Of a DNA stretch of 64,000 nt, positions 14,282 to 26,200 are shown piece after piece (position 1 is the stretch's first letter; the number at the start of each line of letters is the position of its first letter). The notes under the pieces are model-generated. The model saw nothing but the letters and a program-made list of their open reading frames with translations, was not told the origin of the DNA and ran no database searches. The DNA comes from Onchocerca lupi (taxonomy: Eukaryota; Nematoda; Chromadorea; Rhabditida; Onchocercidae): contig JAOVVO010000040.1 of the NCBI GenBank assembly GCA_028564675.1, positions 124,001 through 188,000 on the forward strand. The letters run 5' to 3'. The translations under genes were made by a program, and so were the position numbers.

Positions 14282-15848
14282 AAAAAAAGACTCATTTAAA
14301 TGGTCAAATTATATTATGCTAAACATTCATTATTTGATCTGATTTCCTTCCTAGCTCTTATCAATTTTTTTTTTCAATATTTCCAAACTTTTATTAAATT
14401 TTCATTTATTCCATAAAAAAAAAAAACTTCCTTATCAACTACTACTATGTGTGATTGTTCTCATTATATTCTGATCGAGTTATATACATTTAATCGAATG
14501 ATTTATTATTATCACTTATCAATTTCGAAATCGTTCATTTATTAATCAAATTACTCTATCCAAAATATTTAAAATAATAATTTATATTGTGTATATGTTT
14601 GTGCGTATGTGCCATCACAACTTATATATTCGTTTGTAATTAGAAATACTATTTCTTAAATTCATTTCTTTCAAAAAGTAGCATTTACATTCCATTTGCT
14701 ATCAAAAAAGAAAAAAAAAAAAAAGAAAAAAAACCTGAATCTTATACCTCTTGCTTTTATAATATAACTGATAAATATATAAAATCTTTCCATTCCCTTC
14801 CCTCAAATGACGAGCATATCTCGTTGCAATCATCAGAAGACTGATTTATTTCTTGTAATTTGATTCTTTTATTCACAATAATTGGTGCTTGTTGAAATAC
14901 GATAAGATTCTCAAATATTTCTTTTGATACCGAACAATGAACTTCATTGTGCATAAAATTCTGCTATTATTAAGCAAGTTTTTTTCTTTTCAAAAATTCG
15001 ATTTTGAAAATTTCTAAAAACTATAGATTCATTTTCCTTTCAATAAGTAATATCGGTAATTAAATTAAATCAAAATCTAAAATTGAGGGAAAAAAAAGAA
15101 ATTTTGAGGTTATGAAATTTGACTACTGGATTTTACGAAGAGAATCTATAATAATTTATTCCAAAACTAAAGAATTATATGAATTAACAGTAAATAAAAA
15201 TCTAAAGATATAAAAGAAGACATTAACAAGGCAATAACAGATACAAAAAAAATAAATTGACAAGACAGTGGTAGAATATTTAGTTGATAGCAACCTGGTG
15301 TTCTACATTAATAAAACAATATAGTGGTAAAATGAAATCACAATAGCATTTAGTAATGAACAGGTGTGGCGAGTTTCCCAATTCTTTCTTCTCCATAATG
15401 TTTCAATTCTTTCTAATAATTTCTTTTCTGTGTATGTACTACTGTATGTTTGTGATTATACTTATTGCTATAAGACATTTCTATTACATCATTATTAATA
15501 TTTCTATGTTTCCACTATACATACCACAGTGAAATAAATCTCACTATTATATACGGTTGAAGAGATCTCAAAGACTAAACCAGCTGTATGCAGAAAAATA
15601 ATTTTTCTCAATTCAATGAACCATGCCACCTAAAAAAATGATACATTCCAACTTCATTGGTAGGAGCTGCAACTGAGTTTACGTAGATAGAAGAATTGGA
15701 AAAAGAAAAAAGGAAGCATAAAGGAGAGAAGAGAAAAAAGGGCTTAACTTTGCAGATAAAGTGGCAGAAATTTTTTGATAAAATGGAAGACATGAAAAAT
15801 ACTCAACAATAAAAATTATCACAGAATATAAATATAACTGTTGAAATT
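14282..15848. other. Convergent intergenic region (3' ends of calsyntenin and coatomer beta)
   Basis: AT-rich sequence between two genes that end toward each other, so it should contain both 3' UTRs. An A-rich run lies near 14707-14735. Apart from a doubtful small open frame on the minus strand (14757-14954) I see nothing else. Confidence 0.5.
14757..14954 (-). CDS. Doubtful small open frame, 65 aa
   Basis: ATG-started frame on the minus strand, 65 codons, with mixed charged and polar residues and little homopolymer, so its composition is more protein-like than most random frames here. An AG (ATAATAG) lies 10 bases before the ATG. No family was recognised, and it sits in the region expected to hold the 3' UTRs of the two flanking genes. 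It may be chance. Confidence 0.12.
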   Translation of the reverse strand: MHNEVHCSVSKEIFENLIVFQQAPIIVNKRIKLQEINQSSDDCNEICSSFEGREWKDFIYLSVIL

Positions 15849-18800
15849 CTAAATCGGCATTGCTTCGCCTTTTAAAAGCGTTACTTTGCTCTCTTTCTGA
15901 GCGAAGTTTATCTAGAATAACCACTGATAATTGACTTTGATTATTAAAGAATTTCAAAAAATTAAAATTCTGATGAAATAATATATACCTTATCACCAAG
16001 CGACAATGCCATTCCCTGACTTTTGGCACGAATTCGTATGTGTCCTATGATGGGACTATTTGGATCAAGAGGATTGGTTTTTTCCATAGAAACATTAGCC
16101 AGTGCATCTTCTCCAAAGATACTATGTGCACAAAAATTGGCAGCCAAAAAGCCACATTCACCTTCTGAAATTCGTATATTGCTTGCAGATAAGCCCATAT
16201 TCCTAAGAAATCGCAGAAAAGCTTTAGAAAAATCGACGAAGAAGCCATTAATAGAATGAGACATCAATAAAAAAAAACAGTTCATATAATACTTAAATTT
16301 GGAAAATACCTAATGCAGCATCAGTAGTCAACAGCTTCATGTTTGTAATAGTAGATAAATGCGTTAAAAATGCACGTAAATCGGTGATTGGTGTGTTTAC
16401 GTTGACCTGAAAAATAAAAAGGAATTAACTCAGATACAAAACTTCTAAAACAAGAAAAAAGTTAAAAAGTCTATGTGCACAATGGATCTCGAATTAAATT
16501 ACTGGCAACAAAATAAATGAAAAACAAAGAGATATTCAAACTTTATTTTCCCATTCAAACTCGGCCCACATATGCCGAAATTCGGTGTCTGTACAACTGC
16601 CCGGTATAATATAATCCATGATATCAATATGTATATCTTCCAAATAAACACAATTTCGATCAGATGTTGATCCACGAACATCGTAAGCTATAGTCGAAAA
16701 AATCACACCATTTTCCGTAGAAGCAACTTTTACGGTAGCCTAAAATGACCACAGCAAAAACAAAATCTTTCGAGAAAGGTACACTATAAAAAAAGTGAAA
16801 TCATAATAGTGAAATTATTAAAAATCACTTCTAAAAATTACTTTTTCTGTAATGAAATCACATTGAAATAATAAAGCTTTCCATAGTTTACGCGCAATTT
16901 ACCGTAGAATCTTAAAACTCAGGGATCATCACGTGGTCGATAAGGGAATCAATACTTTTATTAACCTAATATTAACTAGTACATATTTGTGCAAAAAATT
17001 ATGATAAAATCCCCCTGCATACTCCTACAAATTGAAACTAGTTAATCTTTTGAAAAAATTACCTTGATGTTCGAAAAATCACGCGGTGCAAGTGTAAGAG
17101 GTGTTGGTTTATCGAGCAATTTGATATCACCAACAGTTGATAGTTCCAGACAAACATTTTGAAGAGTATCATTTGTTTGATTAACGATAAGAACATCAAG
17201 AACTATATCGTATTGATTTACGTTAATATACGCTTCAGCATAAACAGGATCTGAAAAACCAGCAAGCTGCTTCACCTGAAATGAAAATATCAAATAAATG
17301 GATCAGAACAGGAAGTAAATTGCTCCAGCATATTAAAAATAATTGCCATTAAACTTAATACACACTCCAAGATATTTCCCAAAGATCCAGATTTGCTCCT
17401 AACATTTGTCACTGTATATTTATTTTTTATAAGCAGTTCTTTGAACTATTTCGTTAAGGACGTATGAAATGAATATATACCTCAAGACTAAAAGCTTTGC
17501 AACAACAAAAAGCATTACAATTCGTAAATAATGAGGCGATTTTCATTAAATTTATTCACCTTTCCTAGCTTAGAGGAAGCAAAATCGAATTTGGGAGACT
17601 TTGCAACAGTTCCTAGTGCCTGTGATAATGAAAGATCGAATAAGTTTTCGGTTCCGGTCACTCCATCACCAACACGAGGAGCAAGTTGCGTAAATGAAAT
17701 TGTACGATCTACATTCACTTCAACAGTTCTATAAATAAAATCAGCAAATTTTTAATGCATTGCAAAGTTTGAGGAAATTCTAGATTATTTCAGTAGGAAA
17801 ATCAAGTTTCTAAACATTACTTAGAAATTTTTCATCATCTTATTCTAATTTTTTACACAGATCCAGTGGGAATTATTCGAAAGAAATCATGTTCATTTCA
17901 CATCAAAAGCTTCATGACTGTCAACAAGAGCCACACACCTGTTTGCTGTTTCATTTTCGAAGCGTTCATTTTCTGATTTTGATTCCAGCATTAACTCAAG
18001 ACTGTCGCGACATTTCTGTAGAAAAACAGCTTCTGCTTCAGGCCATTTTCCGCACAAAATTTTGATCGACATGCCCAAACTGCAAAATTCGATTTTAATG
18101 TTATGAAAACTATGAATATGGATAGTAAATAATACCATTATTATAAAAAATTGCACCAAAAGAAAAGAAAAAGGTAAAATTTTAATAATACTGTGAACTT
18201 ACTGATCAAGATCATCTTCGGTTGCATTTGTCTTCGCAAGACCACTTTTCCCAAGATTAATAATTGATGCAATCATGAATAGAACTTCTCCCGCAAATGA
18301 ATTGATTTTGTCATTCTTGTCTAAATAATTCATTGAAAAATCAAACTTTATGATCCACCATAAATTAAATATTAACAATTCTACTTTATTATTGATTGAA
18401 GGCTTAGAACAGATGGAGAAATTGGAAAACAAACTCTTCATAAATTTGCTGTAATTGAAGACGAGTTTAATCAGAGTAGTTGCAAGTGATGAAGCTAGGA
18501 AAAAGTTTCCATCAAGAAGGAATTGCCGTAACAACGTTTTATTTTCCACTATTTCCGTCTTCACGACCGAAAGTGCTGACTGCGTAGCGTAAGTGCCATC
18601 GGCGGTTACAAGTTGTCGAGCCTATAATATAAAACGAATCTAATTGCATTATATAAAACACTCGGGCAAGCCGCATTTATAAAGCAAAGTAATTAACTGA
18701 GGCAAAGTATTTCAGATACCTTCGGGATCACTTCAGTAGTTGAATTTTCGTTCTTTTCATGCAAGACCTCGTTACCATCAATTTTCTGCATTTCCTTTTC

Positions 18801-21800
18801 CACAATGGGTAATTCACCAAGCGACTTTCGGATAAATTCCATTACTCTCATTACTGATTCAGCTGATTCGCAATATTCACCCAAAATCCATAATCCTGAT
18901 CGGAAAACTTGGGCACTATTTACATTTCCAAATACGTCCTGAAACAACAGAGGAGATATTCAATCAAAAAGTTTCCAAAGACGAAGTCTTCAGCATGTTA
19001 TCACTTTTATAAATAATAAATTTACCAAAAGCTGTGCTAAAACAACTGGGCGCAAATGTGGCAATCGTTGAACAGTTTCTCTGACAAACGCTAAAACATC
19101 TTGTGCAGCATTTTCACTATCTTCCGAAAGAAACTCCATCAAAACAGGCAAAATATTTGATGCGACATCTGGGAATTTGACTGTGGTGGAATGCAATGTT
19201 CTCACAAGCATTTGTCGATATCGTTCTGCTTCTTCTGCTGTTCCATCCGAAGAACGACCAATTTCCTGAAACAATATTTATTGGTTAAAATTTTGAAATA
19301 AAAAATTTGTTTCAAAATATACTACCGGATAACATAAACGATGAAAGGAAGTTAAAAAGCCGAGATATATGGATGAAGAAAGCACCATTACGATGTATAT
19401 GAGTGAAATAAAAATCTTCGCATAAATTTATAAGATACATCCTGATGCTGATTTGATATCATAGTCCAAAGAATATACACGTTGAACTAAAGAGCATTGA
19501 TGTATGATGCTAATGACTAAAATAATATTCTAAATAAGACGAATAACCTTCTTCAAATACATGACCATTTCTTCAACATTACGCGAAGAAACAAGATCTA
19601 ATGCAAGCTGCAGTGTCTTCTTCCGTACTTCAAGATCTGAAGCTGATAGTACGCGTAGAACATCCATTACTAATTCACGCAATACTTTTTCACTAGTCGG
19701 AGAAGTACGCAATTCGATTAGTCGGTCCAAAACAATTAACTAAAACATTTTACTTAGAACATTTTACCTCATAAGCACAAAAAGTAATTTTTAAATCGGT
19801 TCATCTGTCATAACAAATGCTGCAAAAGAACTTGTTAGAATTTTTCTCACTATAGTAAGTAGGTTGCTAATATCAGAATGCTATTAGAAGATGCTGAATC
19901 CAATTTTTAAAGAGAACCTTAACATTATTGTCGGATTCTTTAACAACCAAATCAATATAAGCTGATGCAGCAGCCTTAATAGCAGTGGGCGCAGAACTTA
20001 AAGTAATCAGAGTACCAGCTGCTTCATATCTTACTGCTGGGGATGAAGACTGCAAGAGATTATAAACACATCGAATGAAGCGCGCCCGTTCTGATGGATT
20101 TGCGTGACAGACCTAAACAAGTTTAACAAATAAAACATCATAATGCAAAAAGTGAATGCTATAATTAAAATTTGAATATCTGTGAATAAATTAATCTAAA
20201 TTACTTTGTAAATAAGTTCCACAATTATAAGTTGAAGAATGTCACCAAATGTGGTAACTTGATCAATAACTTCTGACAAATAATCTAAAGCTCTGGTTTG
20301 ATCAACATGAAGAAGCATCATGAATGCATTTCGTTTGCAAGACGCATCTTGTTCACTGTTCAAAACAGTTGATATCAATTCAGGAGCATCCGGAATGAGG
20401 AATTCGAAATTGCCTGAAAAACAAAAAGGAAAAAATTGTAAAATTCAGATAACTACAACAAATTCCTTGGAAGTATCGATATTTTCAATCGGAAATTAAA
20501 ACATACGATAGATTGTGAATATAGCCAAAACAGCGTTGCGTCGAACATAAGCATGACGATGTTCGAGACATGAACGAATTGCAGGCATAAGTGGTTCCAG
20601 AAGTTCTGGCTCGCGAAGTTTGCATAAAAATCTGCAATAAAAAAAATTTTTTTCTACATTCGTATTTTTTTTTTTTTAAATATCACAAAACTTTCTTTTT
20701 TATATATTAAGAGGAAACTTATCTTTATGATTACGTCGGAGGCAAAAATGTACGGAAAATAATACATGACCACAATGGGGAATCAACATCTATGAAATCT
20801 TGCAAGAGATTTTAGATCTTATTAGAACCAATGGACATTACTGACTGATATTAGTGCAAAAGAAAACAACTACTGATTTGGCATACAAAGTGATTACATT
20901 GAATGCAAAACAGGTTATATTACAAAAATAGGCAGGTATAAAAAGACTGTATTGACTGCATCTTAATCATATAAAAGTTTGAAACAATAAAGACAAAGCG
21001 AACTTAATTATAATGAAAGGAATACTTCACCTTAATGTGGTTAGAAAATGAAAAAGAAAAGTTTTTTACCTTAGCGTGGATCCTCGAATGAATTCATTAG
21101 GATGTTGTAAATCTTTGCGATATGCATCACACACCAATATCATTTCATGTAGCAATTTACCATCTGATGCTGTCTAAACAACTTTTCTTTTTTTTAAGAT
21201 TGAGAAAGGTCGAATAACTTATAATTGGTATTTCACAGTGAAAGGAAAACATTAAACTGTGAAATCATAAAAAAGCTCTTATAAAAAAAAAAAGAAAGAA
21301 ATATGTTTAAGATATATATAACATCAATTGCGATTCTTCATACCATGATTATCAAGATGACTGGCAAAACTTACTCACTAGTGATACAACTGCACATTGA
21401 ACATTATCTTTCAAAAAAGCATTCACAAGACTCAAGATTCACTGTCAAATCAAATCACGTAATTAAACTACACTGATAAATTACTCTTTCCATAAAATTC
21501 GATTAACATTCTTTAAATGTTTCAAATCTACCGACAAATTAATATTCATTAAAAAGTGCGAAAAAGATGAAATTCACCTTTGGGACGATTTCAAAGAACA
21601 AAAGAAGCAGCTTTTTGATTGTATGATCGGATGTGGGCAAGCAGAATCGAATCACTTGCATCATCATACCTTGTCCTATCTTTTCTCCATTCATTATCAT
21701 CATAATCAACTTCTTCAGTGCATCTGTTTTCGCTTTGACATCACCTATAGTCAAAATAATAACAATGCTGATAATAATAATATTCAAAAAATAATAGTGT

Positions 21801-22158
21801 TTAAAAAGATAATCATTCATTATAACCTAAAATGAATTTAGAAATAATGTAAATGAAAACTGATACAATTGTAATAAAATCATCACAATTAATATCTTCA
21901 CAATATAACCATCCTTATTGCTACTACTGTTTTTAATATTACACAATTTTATTGTGAGAGAAAATACTTCTATACATTATCTTATAAATAACATCAATTA
22001 CTACTATCATTTTTATTATCATTCCCGAATATAGTCGACCAAAAGGCACTGAAATATCAACCTTTTTCAAATTTCTCTTTCAGCTGCACTTCACTAGGTA
22101 ATTCGAAATCGCTTGGTACATAGATCAACGTATAGCACGGCAACTCTCCTGATGACAT
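15849..22158 (-). CDS. copb-1: Coatomer subunit beta (beta-COP)
   Basis: Eighteen exons join in phase to 969 aa (human COPB1 is about 953). In transcript order: 22158-22062, 21744-21578, 21173-21070, 20631-20507, 20413-20205, 20112-19918, 19739-19548, 19265-19026, 18938-18720, 18621-18435, 18320-18203, 18079-17939, 17728-17560, 17275-17063, 16739-16542, 16406-16310, 16164-15989, 15911-15849. The protein is a core COPI coat subunit for Golgi-to-ER and intra-Golgi transport. The N-terminal half is the adaptin-like helical repeat region with the typical NFEFLIPDAPEL stretch. The C-terminal half is the beta-coatomer region with GHIRIRAKSQGMALSLGDK near the end. The ATG is 12 bases after TTATTGCAG, a trans-splice-like acceptor. 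The 114-nt intron 18321-18434 has a length divisible by three and no in-frame stop. Reading through the last donor would replace the final 20 residues by a short tail ending at 15962. Confidence 0.96.
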
Positions 22159-22222
22159 CGTTGTTCACCACTGCAATAACATACTAAACATATAATCTAC
22201 AATTTTCAGTTCAATTTCCGAT

Positions 22223-22329
22223 CTGAGATGTGACGACTGATCAAGAATCTGCACTACCTGACATGTGAAAACTGATTAAGAATCTGACTTTACCCACTGC
22301 CTGAGATATAACAACTGATCAAGAAATTG
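22223..22329. repeat. Three-copy degenerate repeat, unit about 29 bp
   Basis: CTGAGATGTGACGACTGATC and its variants occur at 22223, 22258 and 22301, each ending in AAGAATCTG or AAGAAATTG. Spacing is 35 and 43 bp. It lies just upstream of the coatomer beta start. Confidence 0.65.
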
Positions 22330-22481
22330 ACTTTTACTTAAGCAACACTTAGAAGATCTGCTTAGTTTTATGTTGCAAATTACAATAAATTTTATTCTTT
22401 GTTGCATTATAAAATCATAAAATAAAAATATGATAAACGATCAGTGTCAGGTGATGACAAGCATGTGTTAAAGTGTCTTTA

Positions 22482-22750
22482 AGTAAAATTTATGAAATAC
22501 TGTCAAACTTATATTTTAGTAAAATTTATAAAATTCTGTATAACAAGTAAAACAAAGTAAAATTTATGAAATTCTGTCAGACTTAGTTTTTATAAAATTT
22601 ATGAAAATCTGTCTAACAAGTAAAACTTATGAAATTTCATCGAATTTATGTTTTCATAAAGTTCTGTTTAACAGAAACTCTGTCTAACAGAAAAACAAAA
22701 GAAATCCTGTTTGGCAAGTAAAACAAAGTAAAATTTATGAAACTCTTTCG
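22482..22750. repeat. Degenerate tandem repeat of AAAATTTATGAAATTCTGT units
   Basis: The core AAAATTTATGAAATTCTGT and close variants recur about seven to eight times, often followed by CTAACAAGTAAAAC. Spacing varies, so it is a decayed array. It occupies the shared upstream region of the two divergent genes. Confidence 0.65.
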
Positions 22751-23281
22751 AATACAATCAATATCAGAACAATGAATAAAAACAAAAATAAAGAGTAGAA
22801 CCAAATCTCACATGGAAATACCGCTTCACGGAAATATGGAAATGATGACCGCTCACACGTCATACATTTTACAATTCCTTCTGAAACGATTCAAGTCATA
22901 ATGGTATCGCGTCAAAAATGGTTTCTGATATCAGAAGAAAATCAAATAGTATGGAATTACGTGTAATACGTGTGGTTTGATTGGTGGGATATTTATTTGA
23001 GTTTTTGTGTTTTGAATCTTCACATTTTCGTATTCCGATTCTTCACATCACATCATCAATCTGTTTCCTTTGCATCTTTTCCATCGTGTTATTTCTATAA
23101 ACATCCTTTGTTTTAATTTTGGTATCAATTGTATGCAAATATTCTGAAAAACTCAAAATTTTGACATTCCGTTTAAATTTCTCATTTCATTAATATGTTT
23201 AAAATTATTGAAGTTCTAGTTGTGATATTGATACGGGAATAATTTTTTGGATGTGAGAAGTGCAAACGATCAACTGAATGA

Positions 23282-26200
23282 ATGGCAGGTGCTGTGTCGG
23301 AATTTGTTTCCGTAAGTTTTTGTAGTTATTTCCAGTTTGAAATCATATATGTTCAAAGCTGATACTAAACATAGCAGTGGACTGACAGGTGACTAGGAGC
23401 AAGGAAAGTCACTTCTATTTAATCATAAATTTGACTTAAAACAAATTTCGAAATTTTTATTTCTGAAAGTAATTCCTAGTATGAAAAAAAAAGGGTATAC
23501 TTATCTGTAGAAAATGTTGAATTGTTAATTCAGATATATTATTTAGCTTATTTAGATCGAGTCGACGTATGTATATTTTGGAACATTGAAACTTCGAGCA
23601 GTAAAGCCTACTGTTGTGCATATAAATCATATCATTATCAATGTGTACGATGTGAATAACGCACAGCACCTTTCTATACAAATCGCCGCAAAACACATCT
23701 GTAAAGCATTAGTAAGTCATTTCTACATAAGTATCATACTTTTTATCTAATATATAAATGTATTATATAATGTATTCATATTGTACCTTTTATGCATAAG
23801 TATATAGGTACTACACCTTTCATCTTTTTTCATTGTATCGAACCAAGCTTGTGAGTAGAGGAGAACAGTGATTACTTTTAGTGTTACGAGAAAAAACTTT
23901 AATCTTGAGTTTTTATCATAGTAGCTTGGTAAGCTGCGGAAAAATGTACTGACGATTCTAGCATTATGATGAAAGATTTTAGAGGTACATAAATCTAATA
24001 GATTTTATTGTTCTAAGAGATTGCTACTATTTACAGCATTCAACCTTAAATTTGTAACAACTTCAGCAGACAGGAGATAATTTCTCTATTAATCAAGACT
24101 TTTTTTGGTGTACTAACATGTTTTATCTCACTCTTTTCTAGAACATTATTTGTCTTCATATGTGGACTGCAATTGTTGAAAAGCATTAAGCAATAAATGA
24201 TTAAAAATAAAGTCATTTCTGAAACGTCTTTGTTTGTCTTTACTTACCTTTTTTTCAGCTTTGTCAGAGTGGCCAGCATAAAGCAATAGCTTTTTTGGTT
24301 AACCGATTCTGTGCTGGCAAAATTCGAGAAACGTTGCATATCGCAGCAGTACCAGAAGCAACGATTGGAAAGAGTGCTCCTTATTTCGATTCAGAAAGTG
24401 CGCGCATTTGCCAGAGGTATTTTTTAGATTATCGTGATGGATTTTTGAATACGAAAATATCTTGAAAGAAAATTCAAATAATTATTTAATGTAGCTCGTC
24501 TGATTTGCAGCTATAACTTTGAAGACTTTTGTCTTCATTTTTCTAATTATTCATCTTTTTCATCGCGAGAAACTTTTTTCGCGAGACATAATGTTGCCGA
24601 AATTAGTTCTCTGACAAGATTCATATTAAATGATGAAGAAAAATAGTGCACTTTAACATGAAACGTGAGAAACTTTACGGAGGCTCTCAAGAGTTTACTT
24701 TATATCCCTTTGAAATACACTCCCAACCTAAATTATTAAGATTCGAAGTATTTCATAAATAGAATATCAATCTATTTAAGTTAATATAATTTCTTAAGAT
24801 ATATATTGGTTGATATAACGAGATGTACTAAGGAAGATATGGATTTGTTAAAACGGGTTTTGCGCTTGGTGGGAGAAGCCAGATTGCTCTTCAAGACTCA
24901 AAACCTTGCGCAGGGGATAGTCATAAATGCATCAACAGGAAATTTTTTTGGTAATTTTTGTCTTCTTCGCTATTTGATTTAAAAAAAAAAAAAAGACTAG
25001 TCCTTGATAGAATTAAATAATACTATTGCTGTGGACAAAGAGGTCATTAAAAAGCTGGTATTTGTCCACATTTCGCTTAAAAGACCCTTGTTGTGTGGGA
25101 GCCTTCTTTACCGTGATTTTATGCTTCCAAAATATTTGAACGAGTCATTTTTGATCATCGCCATGTGTTCAAATTTCTATATTTGCAATTGTCAGTCGAC
25201 GAAACATATTTGGTTTATTAATGAAAATATATTAATCATACAGGAAACATGGATGAAAATGATTTCTTAACTTTGATGCGAGATATTGGATTGAATGTGA
25301 GACGGATATCGGGAACTGTACCGAATCTGGCATCACGCCTAATTGACAGTAGTGCTTCTAGTGCTAATCCTATAGATGCTCCTTCACGACCGCCACAAGT
25401 GTTCCTTCACAACCAGCCACATCTATATATTAGCAATCGGCGACCCCTATCAACAGTAAATTGCTTTGTATATAAACAATATATATTGATAGTAAGATTA
25501 TTCTAATTTTATTGAATAGCATATATGATATATAGTTTGATTGTGATGTACAGTTTCGGCAGTGAAATTTTTTTAGGTTGCCTCACAAGAAATTGTTAAA
25601 CCATTAGATGTTCAGCAGCTTAAAAGCACCACACGCTATCAACTCAGTCCATCAAGTGCCATGCAGCATCGTCCAATCACTGTTAACATTGTACGTGTAG
25701 TACCCCCTCGATACTGTTTACCACCATTAGATTCTTCTAATATGCATGTAAGTTCTCGTTTCATTGGATTTTTTTTTGTCATGAAAGGATTTATCAGAAT
25801 TTTGTTGATTTTCATCAGAAGAAATGTTCCCGAAGTTTCTGAGGACTGAACTTCTTCAGCTATTACAGTTAATAACTAAATAATGGAATACCGAAATCAT
25901 GAGATGGTGTTTTAATTTACTTGACCTAAACTTGGTCTTTGAATAAGTTTGCGGTAATCTGCAATCAGATCTTTTTTTAAAAGTTACAGGAAAGTTTGTT
26001 TCTAGTATTAAACAATTCACTAAATCCAAATGTAAAGAATAATCTGACAAATTTCTTAAGGTGTCTCACAGATGTAATTCTGTCATTACTCAGAGAGTAA
26101 CGTCACCACGGAATACAAAAAATATTGTCTGTGAATCGCTAGCCAAAAAAGAATCAGTTTTGACACACACGGGTATACAAGCACGAACCGTCAAGCAGCA

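Larger units (their letters stand above)
22171..23281. other. Divergent intergenic region between coatomer beta and the SUMO protease
   Basis: About 1.1 kb between two gene starts, so it probably contains both promoters. The coatomer-proximal half is filled by two degenerate tandem repeat arrays (listed separately). From about 22760 to 23281 I see no repeat and no coding signal. Confidence 0.55.

Noticed and set aside
17531..17734. Plus-strand frame opposite coatomer beta exon 13
   Set aside because: It is the antisense shadow of a real exon; the minus strand carries the conserved protein.
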